DNA from: Firmicutes bacterium UBA995
GTDB lineage: Bacteria > Bacillota > Sulfobacillia > UBA995
NCBI GenBank assembly: GCA_002291985.1
Contig: DBBB01000041.1
Coordinates: 8,908 to 14,640, forward strand
Length of the DNA: 5,733 nt
Direction: 5' to 3'
Part shown: in pieces, positions 5,657-5,733 of the stretch
How the letters are laid out: every line of letters begins with the position of its first letter
How positions within the stretch are numbered: position 1 is the stretch's first letter
Position numbers and translations under genes: made by a program
Notes under the pieces: generated by a model
What the model was told of the DNA's origin: nothing
Database searches by the model: none
Seen by the model: only the letters and a program-made list of their open reading frames with translations

Positions 5657-5733
5657 ATGCCAGAAGTGGCCAGACTGGTGGCTGGCGAACTGAGCGACGC
5701 TGATCTCCAACGTCTCTTCGGTCAGTGCTACTG
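5657..5733 (+). CDS. 5' end of an unidentified gene, cut by the window edge
   Basis: An open frame of 25 complete codons runs to the end of the window, beginning MPEVARLVAGELSDADLQRL. The start is supported by GGAGGAG nine bases upstream; ATG 5636 is in frame but lacks such a site. The visible peptide looks like a short acidic amphipathic helical start with no signal peptide or membrane segment. It is too short to assign to a family. The gene lies 372 bases after the operon and beyond the broken minus-strand frame, so it is probably a separate transcription unit, although no promoter is recognisable. Confidence 0.5.
   Translation, partial: MPEVARLVAGELSDADLQRLFGQCY

Overview
The window reads as a GC-rich bacterial chromosome segment. 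It carries a compact, forward-strand, translationally coupled operon (about 1653-5284) between two less GC-rich and less ordinary stretches. Recognisable bacillithiol genes (bshB1, bshA), strong GGAGGTGA-type ribosome binding sites, and GTG or likely TTG starts fit a GC-rich Bacillota lineage such as a Symbiobacteria- or Limnochordia-like organism. That placement is inference: bacillithiol also occurs in Deinococcota, Bacteroidota and Acidobacteriota, and no marker here settles the phylum.

Region by region. Positions 1-112 hold a leader or the tail of an upstream gene, with no feature I can name. From 113 (TTG) or 95 (ATG) to 1489 lies a membrane protein whose N-terminal half resembles the MacB-type extracytoplasmic core of ABC permeases; its C-terminal half is unfamiliar and carries a CxxCx4C cluster. 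Positions 1490-1652 are intergenic, with two overlapping palindromes but no convincing promoter or terminator. Next come bshB1 (1653-2390), bshA (2387-3502), rimO (3499-4833) and a DUF454/YbaN-family membrane protein gene (4823-5284), joined by overlaps of 4, 4 and 11 bases. Positions 5285-5656 hold no intact forward gene. On the minus strand there is a coding-like frame (5253-5630) broken by one TGA, probably a decayed gene. A new forward gene with a good ribosome binding site begins at 5657 and runs off the window.

How the genes work together. BshA joins N-acetylglucosamine from UDP-GlcNAc to L-malate. BshB1 removes the acetyl group, giving GlcN-malate, the immediate precursor of bacillithiol. 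The cysteine-adding enzyme BshC is not in this window. RimO is a radical-SAM enzyme with two [4Fe-4S] clusters that methylthiolates ribosomal protein S12. Its coupling to two bacillithiol genes is suggestive because bacillithiol has been linked to Fe-S cluster metabolism, but co-transcription does not prove a functional link. The core operon is ordinary metabolism. The less explained material is the first membrane protein and the 3' end. I see no CRISPR array, tRNA, rRNA or intact mobile element, and no clear evidence of a wholly new system.
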